Assembly: GCF_050908995.1 (NCBI RefSeq)
Contig: NC_135125.1
Coordinates: 11,743,011 to 11,807,010, forward strand
Length of the DNA: 64,000 nt
Source of the DNA: Andrena cerasifolii
Lineage: Eukaryota > Arthropoda > Insecta > Hymenoptera > Andrenidae
Direction: 5' to 3'
Shown piece after piece: positions 34,910-47,100 of this stretch. The position numbers were made by a program, and so were the translations under genes. Every line of letters begins with the position of its first letter. The first letter of the stretch is position 1. The notes below the pieces were generated by a model. That model did no database searches. It was given only the letters and a program-made list of their open reading frames with translations, and was not told where the DNA came from.

Positions 34910-35587
34910 TAGGGTGGTTCTTATTTACTCTTGGTAAAAATTTTTTCAAGATTTTCTTCGGGACACTCTCCAAAATAGTTCCAAATAATTAAAAAAAAAT
35001 CCGTGTAAAGTTTGAGCCCGATCGGACAAAAGAAAGGGTGCCCTTGGGCCCTTAAATATTTAAATCATTATTTAACAGCTCGCGAAGTCGATTTTATATA
35101 ATATCCTCCAAGTTATTGATTAAATAAAAAAATATGTTAAACAAAAATTGTAGATCCGGACAAGGAGCATCTTTCATGATCTATTACTTTTTCTCGTGCG
35201 ACAAACGGTTTTAGAAAAAAGTCTGAAAAACTAAAAAAAAAAACAATTTCTGTTCCTCAATTTTTCAAAGTTTAAATGCTTCTAGAACACTTTTTATTTA
35301 TGAAGACGAACAAAAAATTGCAATTTTTATTTTCGAGGACAATTTTTTAAACATTTAAGGGGGGCATATACCGAAATAAGCGAAAAAGATAAAAAAAATC
35401 TTATTTTCAGTGTTTGATATGTCATGAATGTTTAATCAATAACTTGGAATGTTTAAGGGCCCAGATGCACCCTTTCCCGTTATCCAATCGAGCTCAAACT
35501 TTACACGGATTTTTTTTTTAATTATTTGGAACTATTCTGGAGGATACCCCGAAGGAAATTCAAAAGTCGAAAATAAGAGCCACCCTA
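34910..35587. mobile_element. hAT-type palindromic MITE, TAGGGTGG ends
   Basis: Inverted ends TAGGGTGGTTCTTATTT and TAGGGTGGCTCTTATTT flank a 678-bp AT-rich element. The target duplication is a perfect 8 bp, GTGTACAT, at 34902-34909 and 35588-35595. It fits the hAT preference nTnnnnAn. The arms match for about 150 bp (for example CCGTGTAAAGTTTGAGC and GGGCCCTTAAA). No transposase is encoded. It lies in Bar intron 1. Confidence 0.85.
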
Positions 35588-36779
35588 GTGTACATATACC
35601 CGCGACACTCAATCTGAAGGGATGCCGATTCCTTTCCAAGCGGCTCTCGAGAAAGGAGAATAGTTGCGGTCGATGGGTCCGTTGTAAAACTTATCTCGTG
35701 TCCTAGCTAATTACCTCGGAACGGTCGCAGGGTGCAGTAGTCGTATTCCTATTCACCGGCCACGCGGAATGCGCCGATGAAATTCGAGAAACGCGGCTCG
35801 CTATGCACCCCGCGAAACCTTAGGCTCGCATAATTCGATCTGACAGTAACTCCCGATTGCGTTTTTCCCTATAATGTTTCCACGCTGCGACAGATCGTTG
35901 TGCAGGCCGACACTCGACACCTCCCTGTTCTTATTCCGACGCCGAGCGACTCTACCGTCGACGGAATGGTCGAGCTTAACGAGTCGCGGGAAAGTGCTGT
36001 CCGCCGCGCGAAGCTACAGAGACGTAGGGTGCGAGGCGCGTCAATTTGCCCCTGGATGGATTAGCAATCGTGTGTCGCCCTGTACACGACGCGTCGAACA
36101 CTAATTCGACACCGGCGTCGGCGTAGTTTGTTTTTGAAATTCTCGCCGGCAGTCTCTCCCCCGGGGTGACTGCAAATAGAGTGGGCAGGCAATAAAACGT
36201 TAGCCCTATAACATTATCCCCGGTGTTCTCTACCCCCAAAGGTGGCGACACGGTAACACAATACAGGAGAGGGGTCAGATTCTACCCCCGAGCACCGTCG
36301 CCCTTGTACACAATGCGAGAGGGTGCGTGCACAGCGACCGACGAAAGGCTGCCGCGTACGACACGAGGCCAAGCGAGGAGGTGTGACTCGAATCGGGAAA
36401 AAAATGAATTCCTCCGCGTGGCTCTCGTATGCTCAAGCGAAGCAGAAATCGAGGCGCAAATCCGCCAGCGCTCGGTGCAGTCTCGTGCGTAGCTCGGACC
36501 ATAAAACCGGAGACGATAAAAGTTTCGCAAACAGTTGCCCCGCGTTGCTTTATGGGCAACGAAGACGGGAGGAGAAACGGCGCGGAGGAAAGGGTGCAAG
36601 CGGCCGAGGGGCAGGGGAGGCAGAAGGGTAGAAAGTCCGCGTCGGTCCCTCCATTGTGCACCGCGCCCGCGTCGGTAGTCGCGATACTATTTGCTTATTG
36701 CTTTATTTCGCCGTGAGCGAGCCGCGGCCAACTAGTCCGCAGGTGTGCCTTTTTACCCGCAAAACTGGCGCAATGCCGT
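35588..36779. other. Intron 1 segment, no feature
   Basis: GC-rich host sequence with no repeat, RNA or gene recognised. Confidence 0.5.
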
Positions 36780-37955
36780 TAAGGAAGGGGGTATAAACGT
36801 TCGAAAGTGAGAAAAATCGGATTTTTTTTACATATTTTCATAGATTGATGTTTTAGAAATATTATAGAACAAGTGCGATGTAAAAATTTGGAAAATGACA
36901 AAGATCGCAGCGGTTCGGCCGTTTGCGTCGCAGGTACTTATACCTAGTACTCATTTCCCCTAATTAGGAAACCAGCACATTTTATACATTTATAGTACTT
37001 AACCTTCGGCGGATGTTTTAACAACGTGTATCGTGCAGGGCGGTTTTTGGGTCTAAATGGTCCCGGAATCCGCCAAGCGGGGGTTAGTAGTAAATTTATA
37101 CAATCAGGAGGTAGAAAAGAGTATTAGCCATGAAACTTTAGACGTCAAAAATGTGAGCATAGCGGTCAGTGGTTTGCATAGCGAGAAACAGAGCGCATCG
37201 TTTCTCAGTGTTTCGAAATCGAAAAGTATACCCGAAGTCATGAATTCGGTTGCAAAATGTGATAGAAAAGGTAGCCGAACATCTCATCGACGGGCCAGTC
37301 GGCCTAGAAAAAGGCAGCCACCAAGTCATCCTGACTGTGAGAAAGGGGGAGCGAACACAAGTGCATGAGCTGAGAAATTGAAAATGGATGAATATCAAGA
37401 CGCGACCGTGGATTCTTCATTTGGCTACAGAATTTTGAATTTTGTTTCTGTGCTTTCTGCAATTAGTGACTACGTGAAGTGCAAAGATTGTGACAGCAAC
37501 GTAGAATTTTCAGAATCAAATATCCGTGGACTTGATTTCAAAGTGGAAATAAAGTGCAGTTCGAATACCGATAATCAGGCATACGAAACAAACAAACGAT
37601 TAATTTTTTTAATGCGGATCTTAGAAATTGGAATAGCAGGGATTAGAAAGTTTTGTGGGCTAATGGATCTTCCTAAACCTGTCATTCAATCAACATACGA
37701 CGCGATAGTAAAGAACATTCATTGTGCCGCGTAAGCTGTGTGTAGAAATTCAATACTCTGTGCGGCGACGGATGAAAAATATCTTATTGCGGAATGTAAC
37801 AAAGCGGAAGAACCTGCAGGCCTAACTGTTTCTGGGGATGGAACCTGGCAAAAAAGAGGTTTCTCCTCGTTATATGGCATTACAGCTTTGATTGGACATT
37901 TTTCAGGAAAAGTTCTGGATGTCACGGAATGTAGATGCAAACCGCACGTAACAAT
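36780..37955 (+). mobile_element. Truncated Mutator-superfamily transposon
   Basis: An AT-rich 5' leader from about 36780 (GGGGGTATAAACG) precedes a decayed transposase frame (37057-37945). The right side reverts to GC-rich intron sequence at about 37950 in the middle of the catalytic domain, so the 3' half and right terminus are missing. No target duplication can be tested. Confidence 0.65.
37057..37945 (+). pseudogene. Mutator-like transposase, broken
   Basis: One frame carries the whole remnant, interrupted by TGA at 37366-37368 and TAA at 37732-37734. Recognisable parts are a zinc-ligand-like pair CKDC with a later KCSS, the helix LEIGIAGIRKFCGLMDLPKP followed by QSTYDAIVK, and VSGDGTWQKRGFSSLYG, where the Asp of DGTW is the expected first catalytic acidic residue, then GKVLDV. 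This string of motifs is characteristic of the animal Mutator-like transposase domain (Asn/Leu-rich helix, then D-G-T-W-x-x-R-G-x-S-S). The remaining DDE residues are absent because the copy is cut after GKVLDV. It lies in the sense orientation inside Bar intron 1 and is non-functional. Confidence 0.8.
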
Positions 37956-38892
37956 CCGCGATAAAAACCGCGACGCGGGAGGCTGCGATCGTCGCGTTCA
38001 TCGCGTTCGATGGGAACCGGCACGAAACGTCTCCTCGGATTTCCCATTTCTTCATTCCATCGCGTACAAAACTCTTTGTTCGAGAGGCTATTTATCCTCG
38101 CTTCTGGATTCCCTCCTAATTATTCCAGCCGAGCCAGAGGTCGTGTTCCGCGCTGATATTTTCTCTTTCCGTTGAAGAAACGCGAGCTTAATAAACACGC
38201 TGTTCGCGATCTTTAATCGACGCGTATCGAGCATGTTCGTAGAGGAGTGAAAACGATAGATCCCGCCGGATAACAGCCCTGACGTGCCCTCCTTGCTCGT
38301 AATTAAGACTGTTGCAACCTGTGCGCATAAATTAATAAATTCCGCCGCGGTATATTAACGCGAGTAGCCGTCCTGCAACCCCTTTTCCACGCATTCCCAT
38401 GATTTCGGACTCCGGGGCTGATTTAATCTAGTGGAAGGCAGAAAATACGCGCGGTTGCCTTCTGCCAGGATAATCGGTCCTTCGAGCGCGCTCTGTACGC
38501 TCGTAATCGCCTGTACATCCTGCAGGTGTCGCCTTTCGTTGTAAAACAGGGACCGTTTTGCGAGGACTCGCCCGAAGACGATACCCGTCCCGCGGTGACG
38601 TGGACGACCGTGCTGGCACTAATTGCTCCGACGAATAATTGCTCGATAAACATCCTGTTAATCTCACTTTTACGTTCCATACATTGTACCCGCGCCGGTG
38701 CCCGCAAACACGCGAGGCCCTCGTTTTCCCTCTCTGTCCATAGCGCACGAAACACGACAATTTTCATTGGCGCATACACGTCGTGCATCCGGTTGCCCCG
38801 TCGTATTTCTGACGTCTGTTCTGGCGATCGCCAGGTACGAGACGTATTAAAGCAACGCGACACCGAACCGCGCCGCGGTAATCGAGGCGTCG
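37956..38892. other. Intron 1 segment, no feature
   Basis: GC-rich host sequence. Overlapping open frames on both strands show no domains. Confidence 0.5.
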
Positions 38893-39721
38893 CACAGTGG
38901 GGAAATTTCGCGATTTTATGGCCAAAGCCACAGAAATAAATTTTTCAATTCGACAAAATAAATGCAAATGTTCAGGTGAGGTTAGACCGATCGCAAAGGA
39001 TTAATCCAGATTTTCAAGTTGCTTCAAACACTTATATTGTGTTATCCAAAGATCTGAAAATAATTTCAAGGCATGGATCCAATTCCTGGTGGTGCGTAAG
39101 ATATCTTTTTGTCCACAAAATAATTGTGTTTCGGTTTTTAATACGTAATTTATACAATTTTTAAAGTAGTGTTTTAGAAATAAACTTTTCATATAAGAAT
39201 CAATTTTCAATACATAAAATAGTTATCAATCCCATAATATCCTGCAATGATTTTCATTCCTATTTTATAAATGCAATTATTAATTGCTAATCTGCATTTT
39301 TTTAAACACGATCCAGTGTGTCTTGTCTAACATACGACGTAACTGTGACCGAGACTGGTTCACATGTTATACATTACAAACCGTTTTATTATTTTTTAAA
39401 CGATTTTATTCAGCTTCGATGCTGCTATGCTCAGCTGCACTGTAGTAGAGGCATGCTCGAACAAAGAAAAAAGTGTATAAATGTAAATAATAAAAAAATC
39501 TTTATCGTTCGTAATTTTTGTAAGTGCTGTTTTTCGGATAATTTAGTTTCTCATATATTAGAACCTAAAAGTGCCGAATTTATATATTAAAAAATAAGTT
39601 TTGAGGTTTCGACCACGAAAATGGATATAGTTTTTCAATTGACATTTGTATTAAATTTGTAAAATTCAAAAATTTCATTTCTGTAGTTTTGGACATAAAA
39701 TCGCAAAATTTCCCCACTGTG
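38893..39721. mobile_element. Non-autonomous Transib-like transposon 2
   Basis: An 829-bp AT-rich element with ends CACAGTGGGGAAATTTCGCG (left) and CACAGTGGGGAAATTTTGCG (right, inward). It is flanked by a perfect 5-bp duplication CGTCG (38888-38892 and 39722-39726). The inverted ends remain alignable for about 50 bp through GATTTTATG and ACAGAAAT. The heptamer CACAGTG is identical to those of the elements at 4286 and 62055, but the interior is unrelated. There is no transposase frame. It lies in Bar intron 1. Confidence 0.85.
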
Positions 39722-39726
39722 CGTCG

Positions 39727-41953
39727 GGTCGGCTCGTTAAAATTTTCAACGGCGCGCTCTCGGGAACGATCCGCTTGTTTGCTCGTGTACGGACCTCGCG
39801 CTGACAAACTGACCAATTCCTAGAGAAACTTGGCCCGGAAGAACGATAAAGTTCTCAGCGGACATGTGTCATATGGGCCGCGCAAAGATATACGATGTTT
39901 GCTTGGAAGTTTCGCGGTGGTGGTCGTGGAAAAAGCGGAGGAAAAAGCGCAGGTGGTGGAAAGATCGGAGAATACTTCTCAGCGAAGAACAGAAGAAGAA
40001 CAAGTACCTATGTACCTACTCTGGCATTGTTCTGGAGTCGTTGAATTTCCAAGGAGGGATTAAAATAATCTCCATCGAGAAAGGACAGCAGTCTTCTTCT
40101 CGGTTCGAGGAGCCAGCGTTTCGATGGCAATCGTACGTTTGCAGAAAACGTTTTCCCGAATCCCCCTTGAGAGCATCGGCTGCTATTACCCGTCGGGGCA
40201 AAGTGAAACATACAAAGCGAGGAACAGGCTCGTAAAGACGCGCGAGCGCGCAGATAAAGCCTGCGTGTACGTGCTGTGGGAGTAAGCGGTGGAAGAAACG
40301 TAGAAAACGTAGCTTTCCACGGGAAGGGGTGGGAGAACGGAGGGGAGGGTGTGGAACGAGACGAGAGGAGACGACTGTTTCGCGACGGTTCTCGAGTTAC
40401 TTGGAACTCTCTACCGGGCGGGGTTGCCGAGGGGGTGAAAAAGTTGCAGCCCAACGTCTTGGAAGTGTCTAAAAAAGAGGACTGCGTCGGTTGAGACCCG
40501 GAGCTCTAAGTGTATCACATAGTAAATTTAGTTTCCCAACCTTCGTTCCCACCACCCTCCCCTTCGCCTCTTTCTCCGTTTCGAGTCTCGACGCGATGAA
40601 ATTCCTCCTCGTTCCTTTCCTGAGGGATTGTCGGCCATCTTGGCCAACATGGCGGACCAGCGCTGGATCCGTTCGAGCGAATCTGGCCGATCAAACGGAG
40701 GCTAAGAGCCACGCTTTCGTTCGAGTTAACTCAATCCACCGGCTCTCTCTACCTCCACCGGCTCGCTCCTCTTCCCTCTCCTACCCTCTCGCGCTTCTAT
40801 CTCTCCGATCGTTACCCCTCTCTCGCTCTCGTCTTTCCACATCCTCCACCCTACTGCAACCCTCCAGCCTGGCTCCTCCGCACCACCCACGACCGTTCCA
40901 ATCGATGAGCTCGCGACAACAGCCCTTTAGATACTTTTACAAGGCCACAGGCCGCCCCCTAGGGGGTTGGCCGCCTGATCGGTACCCCCGCGGGATTCTC
41001 TCAGACCTCGCCGAAAGAGTAGTCTAATTTTTCAGAGGGAGGCCTCCCTCGATCGTAGCTCCGCTTCCGAGGCACATCGCGCGCTCGGTCTTTACCTTAA
41101 GCTTGGAAACGAATGTCACGCGACTCGAATTTCCTCGAAATTCCCATCGATCGTTGGTCCTTTCCTCTGATCCGGGGGGGAGGCTGGGGTATGTACTGCG
41201 TCGCTGCGAGTCACTCGCGGCGATGGGAAAAGGGAAAGAAAAATAAAGGAGCAGCGTTAACGAGATTCGAGGGAGATGGACCGAGGAGGACAGTGGATGC
41301 ACGGGTGGGCGGTGTGGTGTGTCTGTGCGCGTCAGATTTGATCCGGGGGAGCGGTCGTGTGTGCGTGTCAGCGCGTAGAGGCGCAAGTTGCCGACGTGTA
41401 TCGGGTGTAATCGGTTTCCTCGGGGAATCCCACCCTCTTCGTGGGTGCCGGCGAACCGGGGGGATAATTTGCGGCGTCTCGACGCGGCTGCGTGGTCCAA
41501 TCCGCGATACCAGCCAATCGGCTCTCGGCTGCGCGGACTCCGACTGAGAACAAAAGGATCTCTGCCGATAGAGAGGCGGCCGCGATCGCCATGCAGGAAG
41601 CAGCAAAAACGGAGCGTACCCAGGCATCGATTGCTTCCCCTGCGGAGCGTAATAAAAGCCTCCGAGCTCGCCCTAGCCGATGAATCTCTCTCTCTCTCTC
41701 TCCCTCTCTCTCTCTCTCTCTCGCTCTCTCTCTCTATCTCTGTGTTTACCGTAGCGAGCTACCCGTTCACCTATCACCGCCGCGCGGGCTGTTTCGTAAC
41801 AGATGATACAAGTGGCAGGTGATTCTCCACGAGAGAATGAATGACGTAGAGAATCGGGGATCGGTGGAGTTGCTGGTGTGCCGCGGGCGGGTTAGGCAAC
41901 GAAGCGGGTTGCTTTCCATCGAGATTTAAAACGAATGTTGCACGGTGTTTCAG
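39727..41953. other. Intron 1 segment upstream of the homeobox exon
   Basis: No gene. Pyrimidine-rich stretches at about 40730-40860 and a long CT microsatellite (41685-41741) are present. Confidence 0.5.
41685..41741. repeat. CT microsatellite
   Basis: About 57 bp of nearly uninterrupted CT dinucleotides, 210 bp upstream of exon 2. Confidence 0.9.
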
Positions 41954-42176
41954 GCGGCAAGGAGGACGATCCAAAAAGTTCCTCGTCCAGCACGCTCAGC
42001 TCGGCGCAGAGCAAGAAACAGCGAAAGGCGCGCACGGCTTTCACGGATCATCAGCTGCAGACCCTCGAGAAGAGTTTCGAGCGGCAGAAATATCTGAGCG
42101 TGCAAGACAGGATGGAGCTGGCAGCGAAGCTGCAGCTCACCGACACCCAAGTCAAGACGTGGTACCAGAACAGAAG
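41954..42176 (+). CDS. B-H1: BarH-like homeobox protein, exon 2 (homeodomain helices 1-3)
   Basis: The exon encodes residues 163-237 in part. After a Ser-rich linker it carries the homeodomain from residue 185. RKARTAFTDHQLQTLEKSFE and RQKYLSVQDRMELAAKLQLT are hallmark Bar-class sequence. The recognition helix reads QVKTWYQNRR: Trp48, the Bar-specific Tyr49 in place of the usual Phe, Asn51 and Arg53 are all present, so DNA binding should be intact. The acceptor is TTTCAG|G at 41953/41954, and the donor is AACAGAAG|GTAGGA at 42176/42177. Reading through the donor meets TAG at once, which supports splicing there. The intron cuts the homeobox within codon 53 (phase 2), and exon 3 supplies the rest (TKWKRQ). 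Confidence 0.95.
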
Positions 42177-43402
42177 GTAGGATTAAAACCCGCGATATTT
42201 ATGATACCTTTGACAGATTACGGTCGTCCGCGGTGACAATACGAGGTGGGTGGATAATCTAGAGGGACGATAAACAAGCCCGCGCGACAGAAAACCCGTC
42301 CAGCTACGTCGCTCAACGGCGGATAATAGGTTTCTTCTTTGAGAAGATGACAACAGGAATTCGAAGCTTGACGAGTATTTGATCGACTGTGTTACGAGTC
42401 CAGAGTTCGTTCGAGACCAGAAAGAGAAGAAACCAAGTAGAAAAACCGGGCATTGTTCTGGCCATTTAATCAACCCTACGGAGGTCGACAAAGGAATGCG
42501 CGAATCACGATCGCGCGGCCCTTTACGCCCGCGGTAAATGAAAACGGTGAATAGACAATGCGCGATTGACTTTGTAAACGGCTGAAAGGCGCGGATAAGA
42601 AAGCGGCCGACGAAGAAGCTGATCGATCGGCCGGGTCGACACTTTCGTTACTTTGTGCATGTCAATCGGGGATGCTCCTCATCAAGCTGCCCCAAATGAG
42701 AAGCGTAGCGGCCCGGTCTTTCGTGACGGCGCGTGTCGAATCCGTAAATGGAAATCGCGGCGGCCAACAAAGGCGCTGTTTACGTGGTTAAACGCAAGGA
42801 TCACGGGCCCGGCTCCTCTCGATCAAGCATCTCGAAAGTCATGTACCTTTAGCGCGGCCTCGCGTACACCGGTAATCGGCGGTAGCGTGAACGATCGCTT
42901 AAAAAAAAAACAAGTAACTCCAGAACCATCTGTTTTTGCCGAAACCAGCAACACTTGTTTATTCTATGAACGAGTCTTTGCCCGCTTTCGGGGCGAGGGA
43001 AAATCAGATTCCAGCTCGTGGGCTACGATGGTTCGAGGATTCCAAGTTTCTAGAGAGAGGGTGTAAACTGCCGGGTGCCTTTCAATTTGGCCAACGGAAG
43101 GGGAATTAGAACGGGCGTTAGAGTCGATTTCAGGATCCTCGGAGCGGTATCCTTTGTGCCCGAAAAGGTTTCTACCGAGTCATTCAGTGGCGCCTGCAAT
43201 TTCGTCCTGTCGATACCTCGCGATCCTTGTATCTTTCCTCGATCATCACGCTCGTTAGTCACGTGGATTCGGTGTTTAAGATCCACCGAGGAAAATTAAA
43301 ATCGCTTGCCCCACATTGTCTATCGTAGCCGCTTCGCCACGCTCGATTATGGACGGCAAACGAAGCTGAGAGAGGCTCGGAAAATATTTTCTTTAAGCTC
43401 GT

Positions 43403-44186
43403 TAAGGTGAATGTCCCAATTTCTGCTCAAGTTCCCGTTTCTGCTCATTTCGTATATTTCTTATCAAAGTGCAGCATAAGTAACGAAAAACTTTTAAAAC
43501 GAGAGACTCATGATTTTTCGACCGTACTTTAGCTGGTTGTGGTAAGAAACAAGGTCACTATTTGTATTCTATAATTCGGCAGAAAATAGTTTTTGCAGTA
43601 AAACTTCTTATTTATTAAGAAAAACAGATACCGTATTGTGCTCTGGATGTAGATTCTTTTACTATATATAATAATTTTTTTAAGTAGAAAACAGGTGATT
43701 AGGTTTAGGATCAAGTGAATCACCGTCATGTCCGCATTTCTACTCACCAAAATTTTAGCAACACAATCTCACAATTCAATATATGTTGTAACCTCTATTT
43801 CTATTCGAAGGCATTTTATTTTTTGTTAATTTATTATTTTATGCTTTACTGTTGTGTTATAAAACATCTCCATTAAAGATGTAACTTATTTTTACCTGAA
43901 GAGGCAACGCATTATGTGAGCAGAAAGTGGTACAAATGGTGAGTAGAAATACGTACATCGATATTTATCGTGAGCAGAAATACGGACATTTAGAGCATTG
44001 TATTTAATTACAAATTACTAATAGTTAAGCATCTTGAAATATATTTCTTAAATAGTTTTTGAATTGGTTGATTTATTATTAAAGAATTAATCAATTACTC
44101 TGCAAATTTTGATCGCAAACAAATTTTTACACCTTCATTATGACGAGTAACCTCTTAAATGAGCAGAAATTGGGACATTCACCTTA
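43403..44186. mobile_element. TA-type transposon with GAGCAGAAAT repeats
   Basis: Inverted ends TAAGGTGAATGTCCCAATTT followed by CTGCTCA occur at 43403 and, inverted, to 44186, both starting at TA. The interior is AT-rich, and the end motif is reiterated: GAGCAGAAATACGGACATT (about 43971), GAGCAGAAAG (about 43918), GAGTAGAAATACG (about 43941) and TGTCCGCATTTCTACTCA (about 43729). Repeated subterminal motifs suggest multiple transposase-binding sites. No transposase frame is recognised. Confidence 0.75.
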
Positions 44187-47100
44187 CTTTGTCGAAGGTT
44201 CTTTAGACTCGTCGGCGACCCGTCTAGCCTGGGTGTCCTAAGGGTGTCTTCAACGATAAAACAGGAATCGCTGATCAAAGGAGATTCAATTACATCAGGC
44301 ACGAGAGGATGCTTGAATTTTAATCCCGAGACATTGAAATGCCCTTTAGGCGTCAACTCTTTTGTCCTCAAGTTTGCGCGTACTCAAAGACAACGCGTTC
44401 TGGCCACGTGGAAGATATAAATTTCAAAAGAATATTCAAAAGACCGGGTGGAAAGTGCGGACACTCGGCTGCGCGAGTTGGAGGATTCACTATCTCGAAC
44501 GTTTAAGGGTCGAAACGTTCGCGCCACCGTCGCAGGATCGCCAGAGCACGCCTCAATTTTCCGCGGTGAAGTTTCGTTCGAACGACTTTCCGCCCGGGGA
44601 ATGGCTTCACGCCAATTTCCAGCCGGTCGTTACCGAGTGCTCTCGAAGGGTGATTAGCTGCGGGACACCCGCAACTCGTGACTCCGCGACTTCTCGGCCG
44701 TTTAGTTTGGACAAGCGGCCGATCGAGCTCAAAGAAAGCGAATCGTTAATGAGGATCTCGGAGGCCCGTGATGCGCCACGTATGGCGGCGAACGAAAGAA
44801 AGGGAGAGCAGACCGTGGTCTCTAAACCGTGCCATTAGACTGTCAATTACGAGCCGAGCGAATGGCGTAATGACAGACGCCGCCGCTGTCAGCGGTTGCA
44901 CCGCTCGGCTACCTGCATTTCGGTGGCCGCTCCACTTCTCCACTCTAATTGCAAGCCCTATCGTTTCCCGTTTCGTGACCAAACTCGCTGCGTTTATCAA
45001 CCAAATTTCTCATCCCCTCGCGAGCGGTAGAGTCTCCGTCCAAAGAGACGCACAAGTGACAACAGATAAATTGTTTGCACGATTGTCCCGCGTGATGCAG
45101 GAATGCGAGAGGATGGAAGGCACTTGTCTCTCAGCGACAAGGGATGCGAGTTTCCCGAACTTTCGTCCACTGAGGCACACGTATTAATGGCCCCTTCGAT
45201 AACCAGGCGAAATATGGAAACACTGAAGTTATCCAGGCGAATTAATCGAAGAAGCAATGACAAAGGGTACGCGTGCCATGATTATCGCTGCACCGTACGA
45301 ATAGACGAAAGAAAGGCGGCTAAGAGGCCGCAAAAACTTGGGAAAATTAGTGACGCTTCTGTCGGCCAGGCTTCTTAAGTGCCCGCTTAAAGTTTTGTTG
45401 GTCGGCGCGGGGTGGTGGTGTGACTTGGCGCCTTTTCGCGGAGGCGCCGACCACACCTCGGGCGCCACGACGACGGATTTCGTGTCCCTTTTTCTCGCCG
45501 GGCGGACCAACGCCCACGAGAGTTCGCCGTGGCGAGCGTCTGCTCGACGGAGCAGCGGGCATTAAGAGCCGACGCGTGTCATTAATTCCTCGTTACGTTT
45601 TGCGCGAGCTAAGTGCGCGATTAAGAGCACTGGTTTCGCTACCACTCCGTGTCCCTGGAATAAGCGATTCCGCTCCGCCGCGAAGATTTCTGTCGAGGCT
45701 GCGTGCAATTAGAAGCGCCGTAGCGTTGATTCGCTAATCGCACGTGTAACGAGATGTCGAAGAAGGAGGAAAAGGAGCAAGCGGACCAAGCAGAAGCGGG
45801 AGAACGGAGCGGATCGGCCGGCCAGAGTAATGAACACTCGCCGCGGACCGGTGTGTTTAACCGCTGTTGTATCTCTGTTGTGGCAGGATAGGCGTTTAAA
45901 CCGTGGTGTTACGGTGATTCCCTCGGCCGAACATGTTTCCCGCGGAATCGATCGAGGCCGCTCGCGGCTCGGCCTCTAAATCGCCTCGCGAGACGCGATA
46001 AGCGATACGCTGACCACTTTTTCCGGGCCGCATGTCGAGCGTACGCGAGGACTCGGTTATTTAGAAGTCGTTAGGACTCGTTACGTTACTCGCCGGCGCG
46101 AGTACCGTCCCTACTTATCAGCTAATTACGTGCACACGGCCGCGAGCCGGTGCATCGAACGCTCTTAAGTAGCGCTTTCGGTCTTTAGCGTCGCTCAAGA
46201 AACTGCATTCTAATGAAACAGGCCGCGAGACGCGCTCCATCAGTCGTTTATGTAATTCGCAACGGGCATCGAGATTTATCCGCTCGGACACGGAGATTTA
46301 TGCATCCGCGGCGGATTTATCGTCATCGGTCGGCCAACGAAGCCGTACAACCCTTAATTAGTTTGAATCGCGGCCTTAACCCTCCAACAGGGGCTGCCTC
46401 TCGCGGTGGAAAACTTTCTTCTCCTTCGATTCGCTGGGCAACGATAATGTGCCGAAGAACTCGGGGTGCGGGGCAAGTAGTGGAGAAGATACGAGGGGAT
46501 GGTATTCTATGAAGAGAGGCTCGATTGCCAAGGAGAGATTGTTCGATGACGGGCAGCAAAAGGGAGCCCGCGGTAGCGATTTCAGAAAACGTAAGTCGAG
46601 CTGGAAAGCACCGTCGAGCTACCGCATAATACTCTAGAATTACGAGTCACGTCCTGGGGGCAGGATTCTCTCGCACGCACACGCTCGCCGATAAAACTAC
46701 CAAAGTCGGAGTTGCTCTTTTACGAGGGTTCGCAAACCGTACACTCGTCGTCGAAAACCAGCACGGAGGATTCCGCGATCGTTGATAGCTGACACGCACA
46801 ATTGAGATACTCCATTGCGTTTAGAAAGAGAAAGCTGTTTCTCGCACGATTTAAATGGAAATAACACAAGGTGAAAATGTCACGAGCGAGGCACGAAGGG
46901 GGATGAGAATCCTTCGCACGGTTTTGCGATCGTTATACGCAATCAACGCTAAACACCATCGCCAGTGAACACGCTACAAACATTTTCCTCCGTAGCTATC
47001 TGGAAGCAACACCTCGCGCGCGAGGTGGATAAGAGGCAAGTGTGATACGCGCATAGCGGTCCATGGATTGGAGATTCCGTTGCGATACTACGATGCCGAT

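Larger units (their letters stand above)
30017..41953 (+). other. Bar gene intron 1 (11.9 kb)
   Basis: GTAAGC donor at 30017 and TTTCAG acceptor ending at 41953. The intron contains a duplicated ~45-bp module (31905-31949 and 32264-32312), a G13 run, a hAT palindrome, a Mutator pseudogene, a Transib-like element and pyrimidine-rich tracts. TAATTA/CAATTA homeodomain-core words are frequent throughout. No other coding exon is supported. The piece between 29530-type coding sequence and the homeobox is joined only by matching splice phases (1 to 1). Confidence 0.75.
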
